Assembly (NCBI RefSeq): GCF_003610375.1
Contig: NZ_RAPZ01000012.1
Span: 124,001 to 188,000, forward strand
DNA length: 64,000 nt
Direction of reading: 5' to 3'
Origin: Sphingomonas sp. PP-CC-1A-547
GTDB lineage: Bacteria; Pseudomonadota; Alphaproteobacteria; Sphingomonadales; Sphingomonadaceae
Positions 16,965 to 26,057 of this stretch are shown here, piece by piece. Numbering within the stretch: the stretch's first letter is position 1; every line of letters starts with the position of its first letter. The notes under the pieces are model-generated. The model made no database searches. It was not told the DNA's origin and worked only from the letters and a program-made list of their open reading frames with translations. A program made the translations under genes and the position numbers.

Positions 16965-17570
16965 TCAGCGTCGCCGGCCGACCTTTATCGTTGCGAGGAT
17001 CGCGTCCATCTTCGCCGCGGCGACCGCCTGGGTGGGCGCAGTGCGCGGCGGCGGCGGGGCGGCCTTTGTCGTGTAGGTGATGCGGTCGATCGTGTAGCAG
17101 GCGCCGTTGATGACGCTGCGCAGATTGATCGCGCTGACCTGCTGGCTCATGCCCGCATCGCCATTGGCGTAGGCCGTCCAGCGATGGCCGCCGAGCATCC
17201 TATCGGGCAGGCGCCGGCCACTTCCCGAGTTCATCCCCTGTGTGCCGCAGGTCGCCACGACCGCCGTGCTACGGCTGAAACCGACCTGGATCATCTCGGT
17301 CACCTGGCCCTGCCCGTCGGTCGGCTTGGCGACCTGCCAGAAGCGGACGATACCGACGCCGCGGCCGACCGGCTTGCCGTCCCACATCTGTCGCCACCCG
17401 CTGTTCATCAGCGCGCGACCCGCGAAGTTGCGCGTCGGCGTGAGGTTCGAGGCATGCGAGAGCCGGACCATGCCGCCGGCGCCGAGGAACGACTTGGTCT
17501 GCGCCGTGGCGTTGGCGAAGGGAAGAAGCGCGAGTAACGGCAGCGGCAGAAGGTAACGAAAAAGCGACAC
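16965..17570 (-). CDS. Exported hypothetical protein
   Basis: The 201-residue protein begins MSLFRYLLPLPLLALLPFAN, a signal peptide with cleavage likely after ATA-Q. The mature part has two cysteines that could pair (VVATCGTQG and NGACYTIDR) and a basic C-terminus. I do not recognise the family. The start is a GTG with AGGAAAG 11 bases upstream. It is divergent from the helicase gene, 84 bases away. A much longer open frame on this strand is a shadow of the helicase. Confidence 0.65.
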   Translation of the reverse strand: MSLFRYLLPLPLLALLPFANATAQTKSFLGAGGMVRLSHASNLTPTRNFAGRALMNSGWRQMWDGKPVGRGVGIVRFWQVAKPTDGQGQVTEMIQVGFSRSTAVVATCGTQGMNSGSGRRLPDRMLGGHRWTAYANGDAGMSQQVSAINLRSVINGACYTIDRITYTTKAAPPPPRTAPTQAVAAAKMDAILATIKVGRRR

Positions 17571-17654
17571 CGACGGATCTTTCCTAACAGAGCTTTGACC
17601 GAATTGCCGATCGTTACGCGCGCGGTCCATAGCGGTGCGGCGCGACGCCCCCAT

Positions 17655-20087
17655 ATGACGACGATGCGTGAACAGGCCGTGAGCGACCTCCCCTCCCCCT
17701 TGGAAAACTGGTTTGCCACACGGGGTTGGCGGCCGCGGCGGCATCAACTGGAGATGCTGGCGGAAGGCCGTGCTGGGCATCATGCGCTGCTGGTCGCGGC
17801 GACCGGCGCGGGCAAGACGCTCGCCGGGTTCCTGCCGACGCTTGCCGAGCTGATCGAGGCCCCGACCACCGGACTCCACACGCTCTACGTATCGCCACTG
17901 AAGGCGCTCGCGGTCGACGTCCAGCGCAACCTGCTGACGCCGATCGACGAGATGGGGGTCGATATCCGTGTCGAGACGCGCACCGGCGATACGCCGTCGG
18001 ACCGGAAAGCGCGGCAGCGGATCAAGCCGCCGCAGATCCTGCTGACGACGCCCGAATCGCTGTCGCTGCTGCTCAGCTACCCGGACAGCATCACGATGTT
18101 CGAGAACCTCCGGACGATCGTCGTCGACGAGGTGCACGCGTTCGCGACCGGCAAGCGCGGCGACCTGCTCTCGCTCTGCATGGCGCGGTTGCAAAAGATT
18201 TCGCCGGGGATGCGCCGCGTTGCGCTGTCGGCGACGGTCGCGGATGCCGACGGCTATCGCGCGTGGCTCGCGCCCGACGGCGATATCGACCAGGTCGCGA
18301 TGGTCCGCGGCGAGGCGGGTGCGGAGCCCAACATCGCGATCCTGCTGCCCGAGGGTCGCGTGCCGTGGTCGGGGCATTCGGGCCGCTATGCCGCCGCGCA
18401 GGTGATGGCCGAGATCGAAGCGCACGAGACCTCGATCGTGTTCTGCAACACGCGCAGCCTGGCGGAACTGATCTTCCAGGATCTGTGGAAGGTGAATTCG
18501 GGCAATCTGCCGATCGGCGTCCATCACGGCAGCCTGGCGAAGGAAGCGCGCCGGAAGGTCGAGAACGCGATGGCAGAGGGCAAACTGCGTGCGCTGGTCG
18601 CGACGTCTAGCCTCGATCTCGGGGTCGACTGGGGCAACGTCGATTGCGTGATCCAGATGGGGGCGCCGAAGGGTTCGTCGCGGCTGTTGCAGCGGATCGG
18701 CCGCGCCAACCACCGCCTCGATGAATCCTCGCAGGCGATCGTCGTACCGGGCAACCGCTTCGAATATCTGGAGGCGCGTGCGGCGCTCGACGCGGTCGAG
18801 GCGGGTGAACTCGATGCGGATATCTTCCGCGTCGGGGCGCTAGATGTCCTCGCGCAGCACGTGATGGCGTGTGCATGCGCGGCCCCGTTCCACGAAGTTG
18901 CGTTGCTCGACGAGATCCGCTCCGCCCTCCCCTATTCCGCACTGCCGACCGAAACATTCGAGCGCGTGCTGCACTTCATCAGCGACGGCGGCTATTCGCT
19001 GAAGGCGTATGACCGGTTCAAGCGGCTGACCAAGGACGCGGACGGGACGTGGCGCGTCAGCCACCCCAAATTCATCGGCCAGCACCGGCTGAACGCGGGC
19101 ATCATCGTCGAGGCGACGATGCTCAACGTACGGTTCGGCAATGGCCGCGTGCTCGGCCGCGTCGAGGAGGCGTTCGCGGCGCAGTTGAGCCACGGCGACA
19201 CGTTCTTCTTCGCAGGGCTCAGCCTGGAGGTGATGAAGATCGACCTCGAGGACCTCGTCGTGCGTGCGACGTCTAAGCCTGCGCGCATCCCGACTTACGG
19301 GGGCAGCCGGATGCCGCTGTCGACCAACCTCGCCGACCGCGTCCGCGGGTTTCTCGCGCATCCCGGTGAGTGGGCGCGCTTTCCCGACGACGTCCGCGAG
19401 TGGCTGGAGATGCAGGCGTATCGATCGGTCATGCCCGAGCCCGGCCAGCTGCTGGTCGAGACGTTCCCGCGCGAGGGGCGGCATTACATGGTCGCGTACA
19501 GCTTCGAAGGCTGGAACGCGCACCAGTCGCTCGGCATGCTGATCACGCGGCGGATGGAGACGCAGGGGCTGAAACCGCTTGGCTTCGTTGCCAATGACTA
19601 TGCGCTGGCGGTGTATGGGCTGGAGAAGATCGTCGATCCGGCGGCGTTGTTCTCGGCAGATATCCTCGAGCATGAGTTCGTCGAATGGGTGCAGCAATCG
19701 CATCTTTTGAAACGCGCGTTTCGCGAGGTCGCGGTGATCGGCGGGCTGGTCGAACGGCAACATCCGGGCAAGCGCAAGACCGGCAAGCAGGTGACGTTCT
19801 CGACCGACCTGATCTACGACGTGCTGCGCAAGTACGAGCCGACGCATCTGCTGCTGGAGGCGGCGTGGGCGGATGCGCGCGCGCGGATGACCGATGTCGG
19901 GCGGTTGGCGTCGCTACTCGACCGTGCCGCGGCGACGATGGTGCATGTCGACCTGGAGCGCGTGACGCCGCTCGCGGTGCCGGTGCTGACGCTGATCGGG
20001 CGCGAAAAGATCTCGACGAACAGCTCGGACGACGCGCTGCTGATCGAGGCGGAAGCGATGATCGCCGACGCGATGCGGCCGGATTGA
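17655..20087 (+). CDS. Ligase-associated DNA damage response DEXH helicase (Lhr-like)
   Basis: The protein (about 810 residues) has Walker A ATGAGKTL (about 50-57), motif Ia SPLKALAVD, the DEXH box DEVH (158-161), SAT in VALSATVAD, and motifs V and VI (ATSSLDLGVDWG, QRIGRANHR). It is followed by a Lhr-type winged-helix and C-terminal domain of about 350 residues. It belongs to the family that accompanies the ATP-dependent ligase, beta-CASP exonuclease and PdeM, and is probably a 3'-5' DNA translocase. ATG 17655 or 17664 fits family starts better than the open frame's earliest start at 17595. Confidence 0.93.
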   Translation: MTTMREQAVSDLPSPLENWFATRGWRPRRHQLEMLAEGRAGHHALLVAATGAGKTLAGFLPTLAELIEAPTTGLHTLYVSPLKALAVDVQRNLLTPIDEMGVDIRVETRTGDTPSDRKARQRIKPPQILLTTPESLSLLLSYPDSITMFENLRTIVVDEVHAFATGKRGDLLSLCMARLQKISPGMRRVALSATVADADGYRAWLAPDGDIDQVAMVRGEAGAEPNIAILLPEGRVPWSGHSGRYAAAQVMAEIEAHETSIVFCNTRSLAELIFQDLWKVNSGNLPIGVHHGSLAKEARRKVENAMAEGKLRALVATSSLDLGVDWGNVDCVIQMGAPKGSSRLLQRIGRANHRLDESSQAIVVPGNRFEYLEARAALDAVEAGELDADIFRVGALDVLAQHVMACACAAPFHEVALLDEIRSALPYSALPTETFERVLHFISDGGYSLKAYDRFKRLTKDADGTWRVSHPKFIGQHRLNAGIIVEATMLNVRFGNGRVLGRVEEAFAAQLSHGDTFFFAGLSLEVMKIDLEDLVVRATSKPARIPTYGGSRMPLSTNLADRVRGFLAHPGEWARFPDDVREWLEMQAYRSVMPEPGQLLVETFPREGRHYMVAYSFEGWNAHQSLGMLITRRMETQGLKPLGFVANDYALAVYGLEKIVDPAALFSADILEHEFVEWVQQSHLLKRAFREVAVIGGLVERQHPGKRKTGKQVTFSTDLIYDVLRKYEPTHLLLEAAWADARARMTDVGRLASLLDRAAATMVHVDLERVTPLAVPVLTLIGREKISTNSSDDALLIEAEAMIADAMRPD

Positions 20088-20111
20088 GGGCGCCTCACCC
20101 CGCTGAAACGG

Positions 20112-20219
20112 CACCACCCCGGCGAAGGCCGGGGCCCAATTGGAAAGGTGGTCGTAACGGAGCACTGCCCTCCATTAGCAACGTCCCCCAATTGGGCCCC
20201 GGCCTCCGCCGGGGTGGTA
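20112..20219. repeat. Palindromic repeat, CCCCGGC-AAGGCCGGGG type
   Basis: CACCACCCCGGCGAAGGCCGGGG at the left is answered by CCCCGGCCTCCGCCGGGGTGGT at the right, each next to CCCAATTGG. The same element occurs at 25929-26036 and 31036-31140. Confidence 0.8.
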
Positions 20220-20290
20220 CGGTTTATAGCGTCGTCCGTTCCTAACAAGGACCGTTGCGTATCCACCAAATCAGGCGCAGCATTTGCAGC

Positions 20291-21274
20291 ATGCGCAGGT
20301 GGCTAGCCCCTCTACTGCTAGTCATCGCCGCCCAAGCCAGCGCTCAGGACGCAGCATCTCGACGCCCCAATGCTGCACCTCCGCCCAGCGCAGCATCCGC
20401 AGCAGAACCAGACCCCGCCACGCTCCTGTTCGGTGACGACCAGGCCCGCATGACGGTGCCGGTCACGATCGCCGGCGCAGGACCGTTCGCGTTCGTCGTC
20501 GATACTGGCGCCCAGCGGACCGTCATCGCGCGCGAACTCGCCGCAACGCTAGGCCTGGCACCAGGCCGCATCGTCCGCGTGACCGGCATGACCGGATCGA
20601 GCGCTATCGGCACCGTCGTCATCCCCTCGCTGAAGGTCAGCGTGATCGGCAGCGCGGCGATCGAGGCGCCGGCGATCAGCGCGATCAATCTCGGCGCGCG
20701 CGGGCTGCTCGGAATCGATGCGTTGCAGGCTCACGCGGTGGGAATCGACTTCGACACCAACACGATGACCGTCACGCCCTCGCGCAAACGGCAGAGCCGC
20801 GAGCGCGCGGCCCCCGACGAGATCGTCATCCGAGCGCGCAGCCTGTTCGGGCAGCTCGTCGTCACCGACGCCTATTGCAACGGCATCCGCATCCGCGTGA
20901 TCCTCGACACCGGCACCTCGGTCAGCATGGCCAACGGCGCGCTCCGCCGGAAGGTGACGCGCAAGGGACTGGGCAGCGCGGGGTCATCGCAGCCGGTGTC
21001 GCTGACCGGGGTCACCGGCGAGACCGTGGTCGCCGACTATACCACGATCGACCGCGTCACGATCGGCAGCCTGACGCTAGGCGACCTCCCCGTGGCGTTC
21101 ACCGCAGTCGATGCACCGCCGTTCCGCCTGTTCGGCCTTGCCGAGCGGCCCGCGATGCTGCTCGGGATGGATGTGCTGCAGTTGTTTCGCCGCGTCGACA
21201 TCGATTTCGCCAACCGCGAGGTACGGCTCACCTTGCCACGCGAGACGCGCCGTCGTGGCGAGCTGCGCCGCTGA
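20291..21274 (+). CDS. Exported retropepsin-like aspartic protease with two DTG motifs
   Basis: The 327-residue protein has a signal peptide (MRRWLAPLLLVIAAQASAQ) and two homologous halves, each with a retropepsin DTG: FVVDTGAQRTVI (D71) and VILDTGTSVSMANG (D206), each followed by a hydrophobic-hydrophobic-G type loop (GLLGIDAL and MLLGMDVL). Two DTG lobes in one chain would allow a single-chain, pepsin-like active site in the periplasm. The substrate is unknown. ATG 20291 is preferred over an in-frame TTG at 20255 because it starts the signal peptide. Confidence 0.85.
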   Translation: MRRWLAPLLLVIAAQASAQDAASRRPNAAPPPSAASAAEPDPATLLFGDDQARMTVPVTIAGAGPFAFVVDTGAQRTVIARELAATLGLAPGRIVRVTGMTGSSAIGTVVIPSLKVSVIGSAAIEAPAISAINLGARGLLGIDALQAHAVGIDFDTNTMTVTPSRKRQSRERAAPDEIVIRARSLFGQLVVTDAYCNGIRIRVILDTGTSVSMANGALRRKVTRKGLGSAGSSQPVSLTGVTGETVVADYTTIDRVTIGSLTLGDLPVAFTAVDAPPFRLFGLAERPAMLLGMDVLQLFRRVDIDFANREVRLTLPRETRRRGELRR

Positions 21275-21327
21275 GGTTGCGTCCGGGTGCGTTCGCTGCA
21301 ACTCTCCCGCCGGAAACGAAAAAGGGG

Positions 21328-22743
21328 ATGACGATGCGCGCGACTGGCTGGCTACTCACGGCGGCAATCCTGACGACCCCTGTGACAACGGCGCTTTCCG
21401 CACAAGCGCAGTCGCGGCCCGACCAGAAGGCGTTCCTGGGGCTCTACAAAGAGCTGGTCGAGACCAACACGACGCTGTCCGCTGGCAGTTGCACGCAGGC
21501 GGCGGCGCAGATCGGTGCGCGGTTGAAGACGGCGGGCTATGCCGATGCCGACCTCACCTATTTCTCGGTGCCCGAGCATCCCAAGGACGGCGGGCTGGTC
21601 GCGGTGCTGAAGGGATCGGACGCGTCGATCAAGCCGATGCTGCTGCTCGCGCATCTCGACGTGGTCGAGGCCAAGCGCGAGGACTGGGTGCGCGATCCGT
21701 TCAAGCTGATCGAGGAAGGCGGCTATTATTACGCGCGCGGCACCGTCGACGACAAGGCGCAGGCGGCGATCTGGTCCGACGCGATGATCCGCTTCAAGAC
21801 CGGCGGCTACAAGCCGAAGCGGACGATCAAGCTGGCGCTCACCTGCGGCGAGGAGACGACATTCGCGTGGAACGGCGCGCAGTATCTGGCGAAGTCGAAG
21901 CCCGACCTGATCGCAGCGGAGTTCGCGCTGAACGAGGGCGGCGGCGGGCGGCTCGACGATAACGGCAAGCGCCAGTTGCTCGCAATCCAGGTCGGCGAGA
22001 AGGCGGCGCAGAACTACACGCTTCTTGCCACCAACCCGGGTGGGCACAGCTCGCAGCCGATACCCGAGAATGCGATCTACGAGCTCGCCGATGCGGTGAA
22101 GGCGGTGCAGGGCTACGAGTTTCCGGTGAAGTTCACGGACACGACCAAGGCGTTCTTCGCGGCGAGTGCCAAGGCGATGCCGGGCGAGATGGGGGATGCG
22201 ATCACGAAGCTGCTCGCGAACCCCGCGGACAAGGCGGCGGATGCGATCGTCAGCCGCGACAAGGCGATGCATTCGACGCTGCGGACGACGTGCGTGGCGA
22301 CGTTGCTGAACGCAGGTCACGCGGAGAACGCGTTGCCGCAGCGCGCGACGGCGAACATCAACTGCCGGATCTTTCCGGGTGAGACGGTGGAAGGCACGCT
22401 CGTCAAGTTGAAGGAACTGGCGGGGGCGAAGGTGACTGTGACGGCGAACCAGCCGGTGCGGCCGACTGCGATCCCGCCGACGCTCGATCCGAAGATCATG
22501 GGGCCGGTGACGAAGGTCGCTGCGAAGCACTTTCCGGGGCTGCCGATCCTGCCGTTGATGTCGACGGGGGCGACGGACGGGATCTTCTTCGAGGCGATCG
22601 GGATCCCGGTTTATGGGGCTCCGGGGGTGTTTATCGACAAAGACATGGGGGGGATTCATGGCCTCAACGAGCGCATCCGGGTGGCTTCGCTGTATGATGG
22701 CCGGGATTATCTGTTCGATCTGGTGAAGGCGTTTGCTGGGTGA
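21328..22743 (+). CDS. M20 family zinc carboxypeptidase, exported
   Basis: The 471-residue protein has a signal peptide (cleavage near AQAQS) and the M20/M28 metal ligands H109-D111 (LLLAHLDVV), D141 (GTVDDKAQ), E175-E176 (CGEETTF) and a late IHGLNERI. The dimerisation/lid domain lies at about 225-345 (NPGGHSSQP start). It probably removes C-terminal residues from peptides or amides in the periplasm. The start is ATG 21328 after AAAGGGG; a longer open frame upstream overlaps the protease gene and is rejected. The 3' end is duplicated downstream (see repeat 22711-23111). Confidence 0.88.
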   Translation: MTMRATGWLLTAAILTTPVTTALSAQAQSRPDQKAFLGLYKELVETNTTLSAGSCTQAAAQIGARLKTAGYADADLTYFSVPEHPKDGGLVAVLKGSDASIKPMLLLAHLDVVEAKREDWVRDPFKLIEEGGYYYARGTVDDKAQAAIWSDAMIRFKTGGYKPKRTIKLALTCGEETTFAWNGAQYLAKSKPDLIAAEFALNEGGGGRLDDNGKRQLLAIQVGEKAAQNYTLLATNPGGHSSQPIPENAIYELADAVKAVQGYEFPVKFTDTTKAFFAASAKAMPGEMGDAITKLLANPADKAADAIVSRDKAMHSTLRTTCVATLLNAGHAENALPQRATANINCRIFPGETVEGTLVKLKELAGAKVTVTANQPVRPTAIPPTLDPKIMGPVTKVAAKHFPGLPILPLMSTGATDGIFFEAIGIPVYGAPGVFIDKDMGGIHGLNERIRVASLYDGRDYLFDLVKAFAG

Positions 22744-23111
22744 GTGCCACGTCCCTCGCCCCTTCGGGGAGAGGGAAGGAGGAGCCGAAGGCGACGGAAG
22801 GGAGAGGGGCTTGGGGCTCGAGACCGAGCGTCCCAACGCCCCTCTCCCTTCCCACGGCAAGCGCCGCGGCCCCCTTCCCTCTCCCCGTAGGGGCGAGGGA
22901 GTTTAGACGTCCGGGTTATATGTTCGATCTGGTAGAGGCGTTCGCTGGGTAACGAGGCCTTCCCTCGCCCCTTCGGGGAGAGGGAGGGAGGAGCCTTAGG
23001 CGACGGAAGGGAGAGGGGCTTGGGGCTCGGGACGGTGCGTCCCAACGCCCCTCTCCCTTCCCACGGCAAGCGCCGCGGGCCCCTTCCCTCTCCCCGGAGG
23101 GGCGAGGGAGT
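22711..23111. repeat. Tandem duplication of M20 gene tail plus palindromic element
   Basis: A unit of about 192 bases (22711-22902) recurs at 22920-23111 with a 209-base offset. Each unit starts with the last codons of the M20 gene (TTCGATCTGGT-AGGCGTT-GCTGGGT) and continues with a palindrome made of CCCTCGCCCC-TTCGGGGAGAGGG and CCTCTCCCTTCCC arms. The second copy keeps FDLVEAFAG plus a stop codon but no gene body. The whole 397-base gap between the M20 gene and kup is this repeat. Confidence 0.85.
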
Positions 23112-23140
23112 ACGTGCTAACCGTCCGCCCCGCGCTCGGC

Positions 23141-25114
23141 TTACACTGTGACCTGTTCGCCTAGTTCGAGCACCTTGCCGGGGGGGATCTTCAGGAAGTC
23201 GGTGGGGTCGCTGGCGTTCCTTTGCAGGAACAGGAAGATTCGGTCCTGCCAGGGCGGCATGCCCTTTTCCGCGTCGGGTTTCAGCGTGTTGCGGCCGATG
23301 AAGAACGAGGTGCGCATCGGGTCGAGCCCGAGCTGTTCGGTCTTGTTGCCGACGCCGAGATCGCGGGGCACGTCAGGGGACTCCATGAACCCGTAGGTCA
23401 GCACGACGATCGAGAAATTGTCGTCGACGCGTTCCACCTTCGCGCGCGACGCTTCGTCGACGAACGGCCGGTCGGCGGTGCGGATGCTGACGATCAGGTT
23501 GCGCTCGTGGAGCACCTTGTTGTGCTTGAGATTGTGCAGCAGCGCACCCGGGGTCGCGTGCGGGTTGCCGGTCAGGAACACCGCGGTGCCCGAGACGCGC
23601 TCGGGCGGGCGCTTCTCCAGCGCGGAAGCGAGATCGCTCAGCGGGATGCTCTGGCGCTTTTCGAACGCGCTCACGATCTTCTTGCCGCGCACCCAGGTGA
23701 AGATGATCAGCCCGATCGCGGCGGCGATGACGAGCGGTACCCAGCCGCCCTCGATCACGCGGAGAATATTCGCGCCGAAGAAGATCAGGTCGAGCGTCAG
23801 GAACGGCAAGATCGCGGCGAGCGCCAGCGGGCGCGACCAGTTCCAGCGGTGCCGGACGACGATATAGGCCAGCAAGGTGGTTACGACCATCGTGCCGGTC
23901 ACCGCGATGCCGTACGCCGCCGCCATCGCCGACGACGTCTTGAACTGCACGACCAGCACCAGCACGCCGATCAGCAGCAGCCAGTTGATCGCGGGGAGAT
24001 AGATCTGGCCGGCAAACACGGCTGAGGTCTGGCGGATGCGCAGGCGGGGGAGCAGACCGAGCTGAATCGCCTGCTGTGTCAGCGAGAACGCGCCCGTTAT
24101 GACCGCCTGGCTGGCGATGACGGTCGCGAAGCCGGCGAGGATGATCAACGCCGGTCGCAGCGATTCGGGCGCCATCAGGAAGAACCAGTCCTGATTTACG
24201 AACGGCACGCCGCGCGCCGCCGCGTCCTCGAGCCGCGACAAGGCGAACGCGCCCTGGCCCAGGTAATTGAGCGCAAGCGCCGGGAAGACGAGGAAGAACC
24301 AGCCGATGCGGATCGGCAGCTTGCCGAAATGGCCCATGTCGGCGGTCAGCGCCTCGGCGCCGGTGACGGTCAGGAACACCGCGCCGAGCACGAACAGCCC
24401 GGTGACGCCGTGCGTGGCGAGGAACGAGATGCCGTAGGTCGGCAGGAACACGCGGACAATCGAGGGCTCGTCGGCGATGTGCCAGATGCCGAGCGCACCG
24501 ATCGCCACGAACCAGAGGATGCAGACCGGGCCGAACAGCTTCGATACCTGCGCCGTACCGCGCGACTGGATCAGGAAAAGCCCGATCAGGATGGCGATCG
24601 TCAGCGCGCGGACGACGCCTTCGTTGAAAATGTGCGCCGCGCTCGGGATCGTCCGCAGGCCTTCCATCGCGGAGAGCACCGACAAGGCGGGCGTGATGAT
24701 CGCATCACCGTAGAACAGCGACGCCCCCGCCGCGCCGAGCACGATCGCGATCCGCGACCGCATCCCCAGCGCGCGACGGGCGAGCGCGGCCAACGCCAGC
24801 ACGCCGCCCTCGCCCTGGTTGTCGGCGCGCATCAGGAAGATGACGTATTTGACGGTGACGACGAGGAACAGCGACCAGAGCGCGAGGCTGAGCACGCCGA
24901 GGATCTCGCTGGGATCGATGCCGCCCGCCGACGTCTGGCCCAGCGCCTCGCGGAACGCGTAGAGCGGGCTGGTGCCGATATCGCCGAACACCACGCCGAT
25001 CGCGCCGACGGTTAAGGCGGCGAGGGCGGGGTGCGGATGCAGATGCGCCGCCGACAGATCGCCAGGCGTTTCCGGTACAGCGGCAGTTTGGGGTGTTCCG
25101 GCGACGGACGTCAT
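23141..25114 (-). CDS. kup: Low-affinity potassium transport protein Kup
   Basis: The 657-residue protein is a standard KUP/HAK/KT transporter: AIGVVFGDIGTSPLYAFREA at the first membrane segment, 12 membrane segments to about residue 450, and a C-terminal cytosolic domain with the NRxxI-type end (MPPWQDRIFLFLQRNASD, then LGEQVTV). It imports K+ with protons. The ATG at 25114 is chosen; the open frame continues upstream into the pdeM region and is not credible there. It is divergent from pdeM. Confidence 0.95.
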   Translation of the reverse strand: MTSVAGTPQTAAVPETPGDLSAAHLHPHPALAALTVGAIGVVFGDIGTSPLYAFREALGQTSAGGIDPSEILGVLSLALWSLFLVVTVKYVIFLMRADNQGEGGVLALAALARRALGMRSRIAIVLGAAGASLFYGDAIITPALSVLSAMEGLRTIPSAAHIFNEGVVRALTIAILIGLFLIQSRGTAQVSKLFGPVCILWFVAIGALGIWHIADEPSIVRVFLPTYGISFLATHGVTGLFVLGAVFLTVTGAEALTADMGHFGKLPIRIGWFFLVFPALALNYLGQGAFALSRLEDAAARGVPFVNQDWFFLMAPESLRPALIILAGFATVIASQAVITGAFSLTQQAIQLGLLPRLRIRQTSAVFAGQIYLPAINWLLLIGVLVLVVQFKTSSAMAAAYGIAVTGTMVVTTLLAYIVVRHRWNWSRPLALAAILPFLTLDLIFFGANILRVIEGGWVPLVIAAAIGLIIFTWVRGKKIVSAFEKRQSIPLSDLASALEKRPPERVSGTAVFLTGNPHATPGALLHNLKHNKVLHERNLIVSIRTADRPFVDEASRAKVERVDDNFSIVVLTYGFMESPDVPRDLGVGNKTEQLGLDPMRTSFFIGRNTLKPDAEKGMPPWQDRIFLFLQRNASDPTDFLKIPPGKVLELGEQVTV

Positions 25115-25238
25115 GGCGCGAAGAGCGCTCCTCCTGAGGGGACGGCGCGCTTTACGCCGATTGGGGGCATGCGCAAGTCCTGCCGGTTTCGGGCAATGGC
25201 GGGTTGATTCACCGGGCGGGCACCGGCATGGCGGGCAG

Positions 25239-25901
25239 ATGGTTCCCTTTTCGTTCGGCGGGCATGCGCTTCTGGCGTTGGCGCAAGGCGCGCTGTTCTG
25301 GCCGGAGCGGCGTGCGCTGCTGGTCGCCGACCTGCATTTCGAGAAGGCGAGCTGGTTCGCCAAGCGCGGCCAGATGCTTCCGCCGTATGATTCGATCGCG
25401 ACGCTGGCGGATCTCACTGCGCTGGTCGCCGCAACGGGCGCGCGCGAGGTCTGGTGCCTCGGCGACAGCTTTCACGACAGCGACGGCTGCGAGCGGTTGC
25501 CGCAGCGCGCGCAGGACATGCTACGGGCGATGACCGACGGGACGCGCTGGACGTGGATTACGGGCAATCACGATCCGGCGATTCTCGATCGGTGTGGCGG
25601 AGAGGTTGTGGACGAGGTGGTCGTTGACGGGCTGGTGCTGCGGCACGAGGCGGATCGGGCGGAGACGCGGCCGGAACTGTCGGGGCATTTCCATCCGAAG
25701 CTTCGGTTGCGCGTGCGGGGGAAATCGGTGGGGCGGCGGTGTTTCGTGGCGACGGCGACGAAGCTGATACTGCCGGCGTTCGGGTCGCTGACTGGCGGGC
25801 TGGACGTGGACCATCCGGAGATCGTGCGTGCGGTCGGGGTTGGGGCCGAGGCCATGGTGCCGGTGGCGGACCGGATGCTGCGGTTTCCGGTTGCTGCCTG
25901 A
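25239..25901 (+). CDS. pdeM: Ligase-associated DNA damage response endonuclease PdeM
   Basis: The 220-residue calcineurin-like phosphoesterase has all metal motifs: DLHFEK (D31, H33), GDSFHD (D76), GNHD (110-112) and the late H-F-H (150-152, SGHFHPKLRLR). PdeM is the fourth member of the ligase/helicase/exonuclease repair set. The start ATG 25239 gives the normal family N-terminus (PFSFGGHALLALAQGALFWP). It stands alone, 124 bases from the divergent kup gene. Confidence 0.9.
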   Translation: MVPFSFGGHALLALAQGALFWPERRALLVADLHFEKASWFAKRGQMLPPYDSIATLADLTALVAATGAREVWCLGDSFHDSDGCERLPQRAQDMLRAMTDGTRWTWITGNHDPAILDRCGGEVVDEVVVDGLVLRHEADRAETRPELSGHFHPKLRLRVRGKSVGRRCFVATATKLILPAFGSLTGGLDVDHPEIVRAVGVGAEAMVPVADRMLRFPVAA

Positions 25902-25928
25902 GGCCTGTCGCCGGGCAAGTAGATAAAC

Positions 25929-26036
25929 CACCACCCCGGCGGAGGCCGGGGTCTAATTGCGGGCGGTTTATAACGGAGGTTCGTCCGCCGTTACTTCAAC
26001 CTTTCCAATTGGGCCCCGGCCTTCGCCGGGGTGGTG
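25929..26036. repeat. Palindromic repeat, CCCCGGC-AAGGCCGGGG type
   Basis: CCACCACCCCGGCGGAGGCCGGGG is answered by CCCCGGCCTTCGCCGGGGTGG about 60 bases later, with CCAATTGGGC next to the right arm. It matches the elements at 20112 and 31036 and lies between convergent pdeM and msrA. Confidence 0.8.
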
Positions 26037-26057
26037 GCCGTCCTAAGAAGGTCGCCC

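Noticed and set aside
16965-18713. Long minus-strand frame through the helicase gene
   Set aside because: Only the last 201 codons, from the GTG at 17570, have a signal peptide and normal composition; the rest is antisense to the helicase.
22748-23111. Repeated units as a CRISPR array
   Set aside because: Only two long copies exist, the inner parts are palindromes, and there are no equal short repeats with unique spacers or cas genes.
23222-24025. 267-codon plus-strand frame opposite kup
   Set aside because: Antisense to a clear potassium transporter; rich in Asp, Arg and Gln as usual for shadows.
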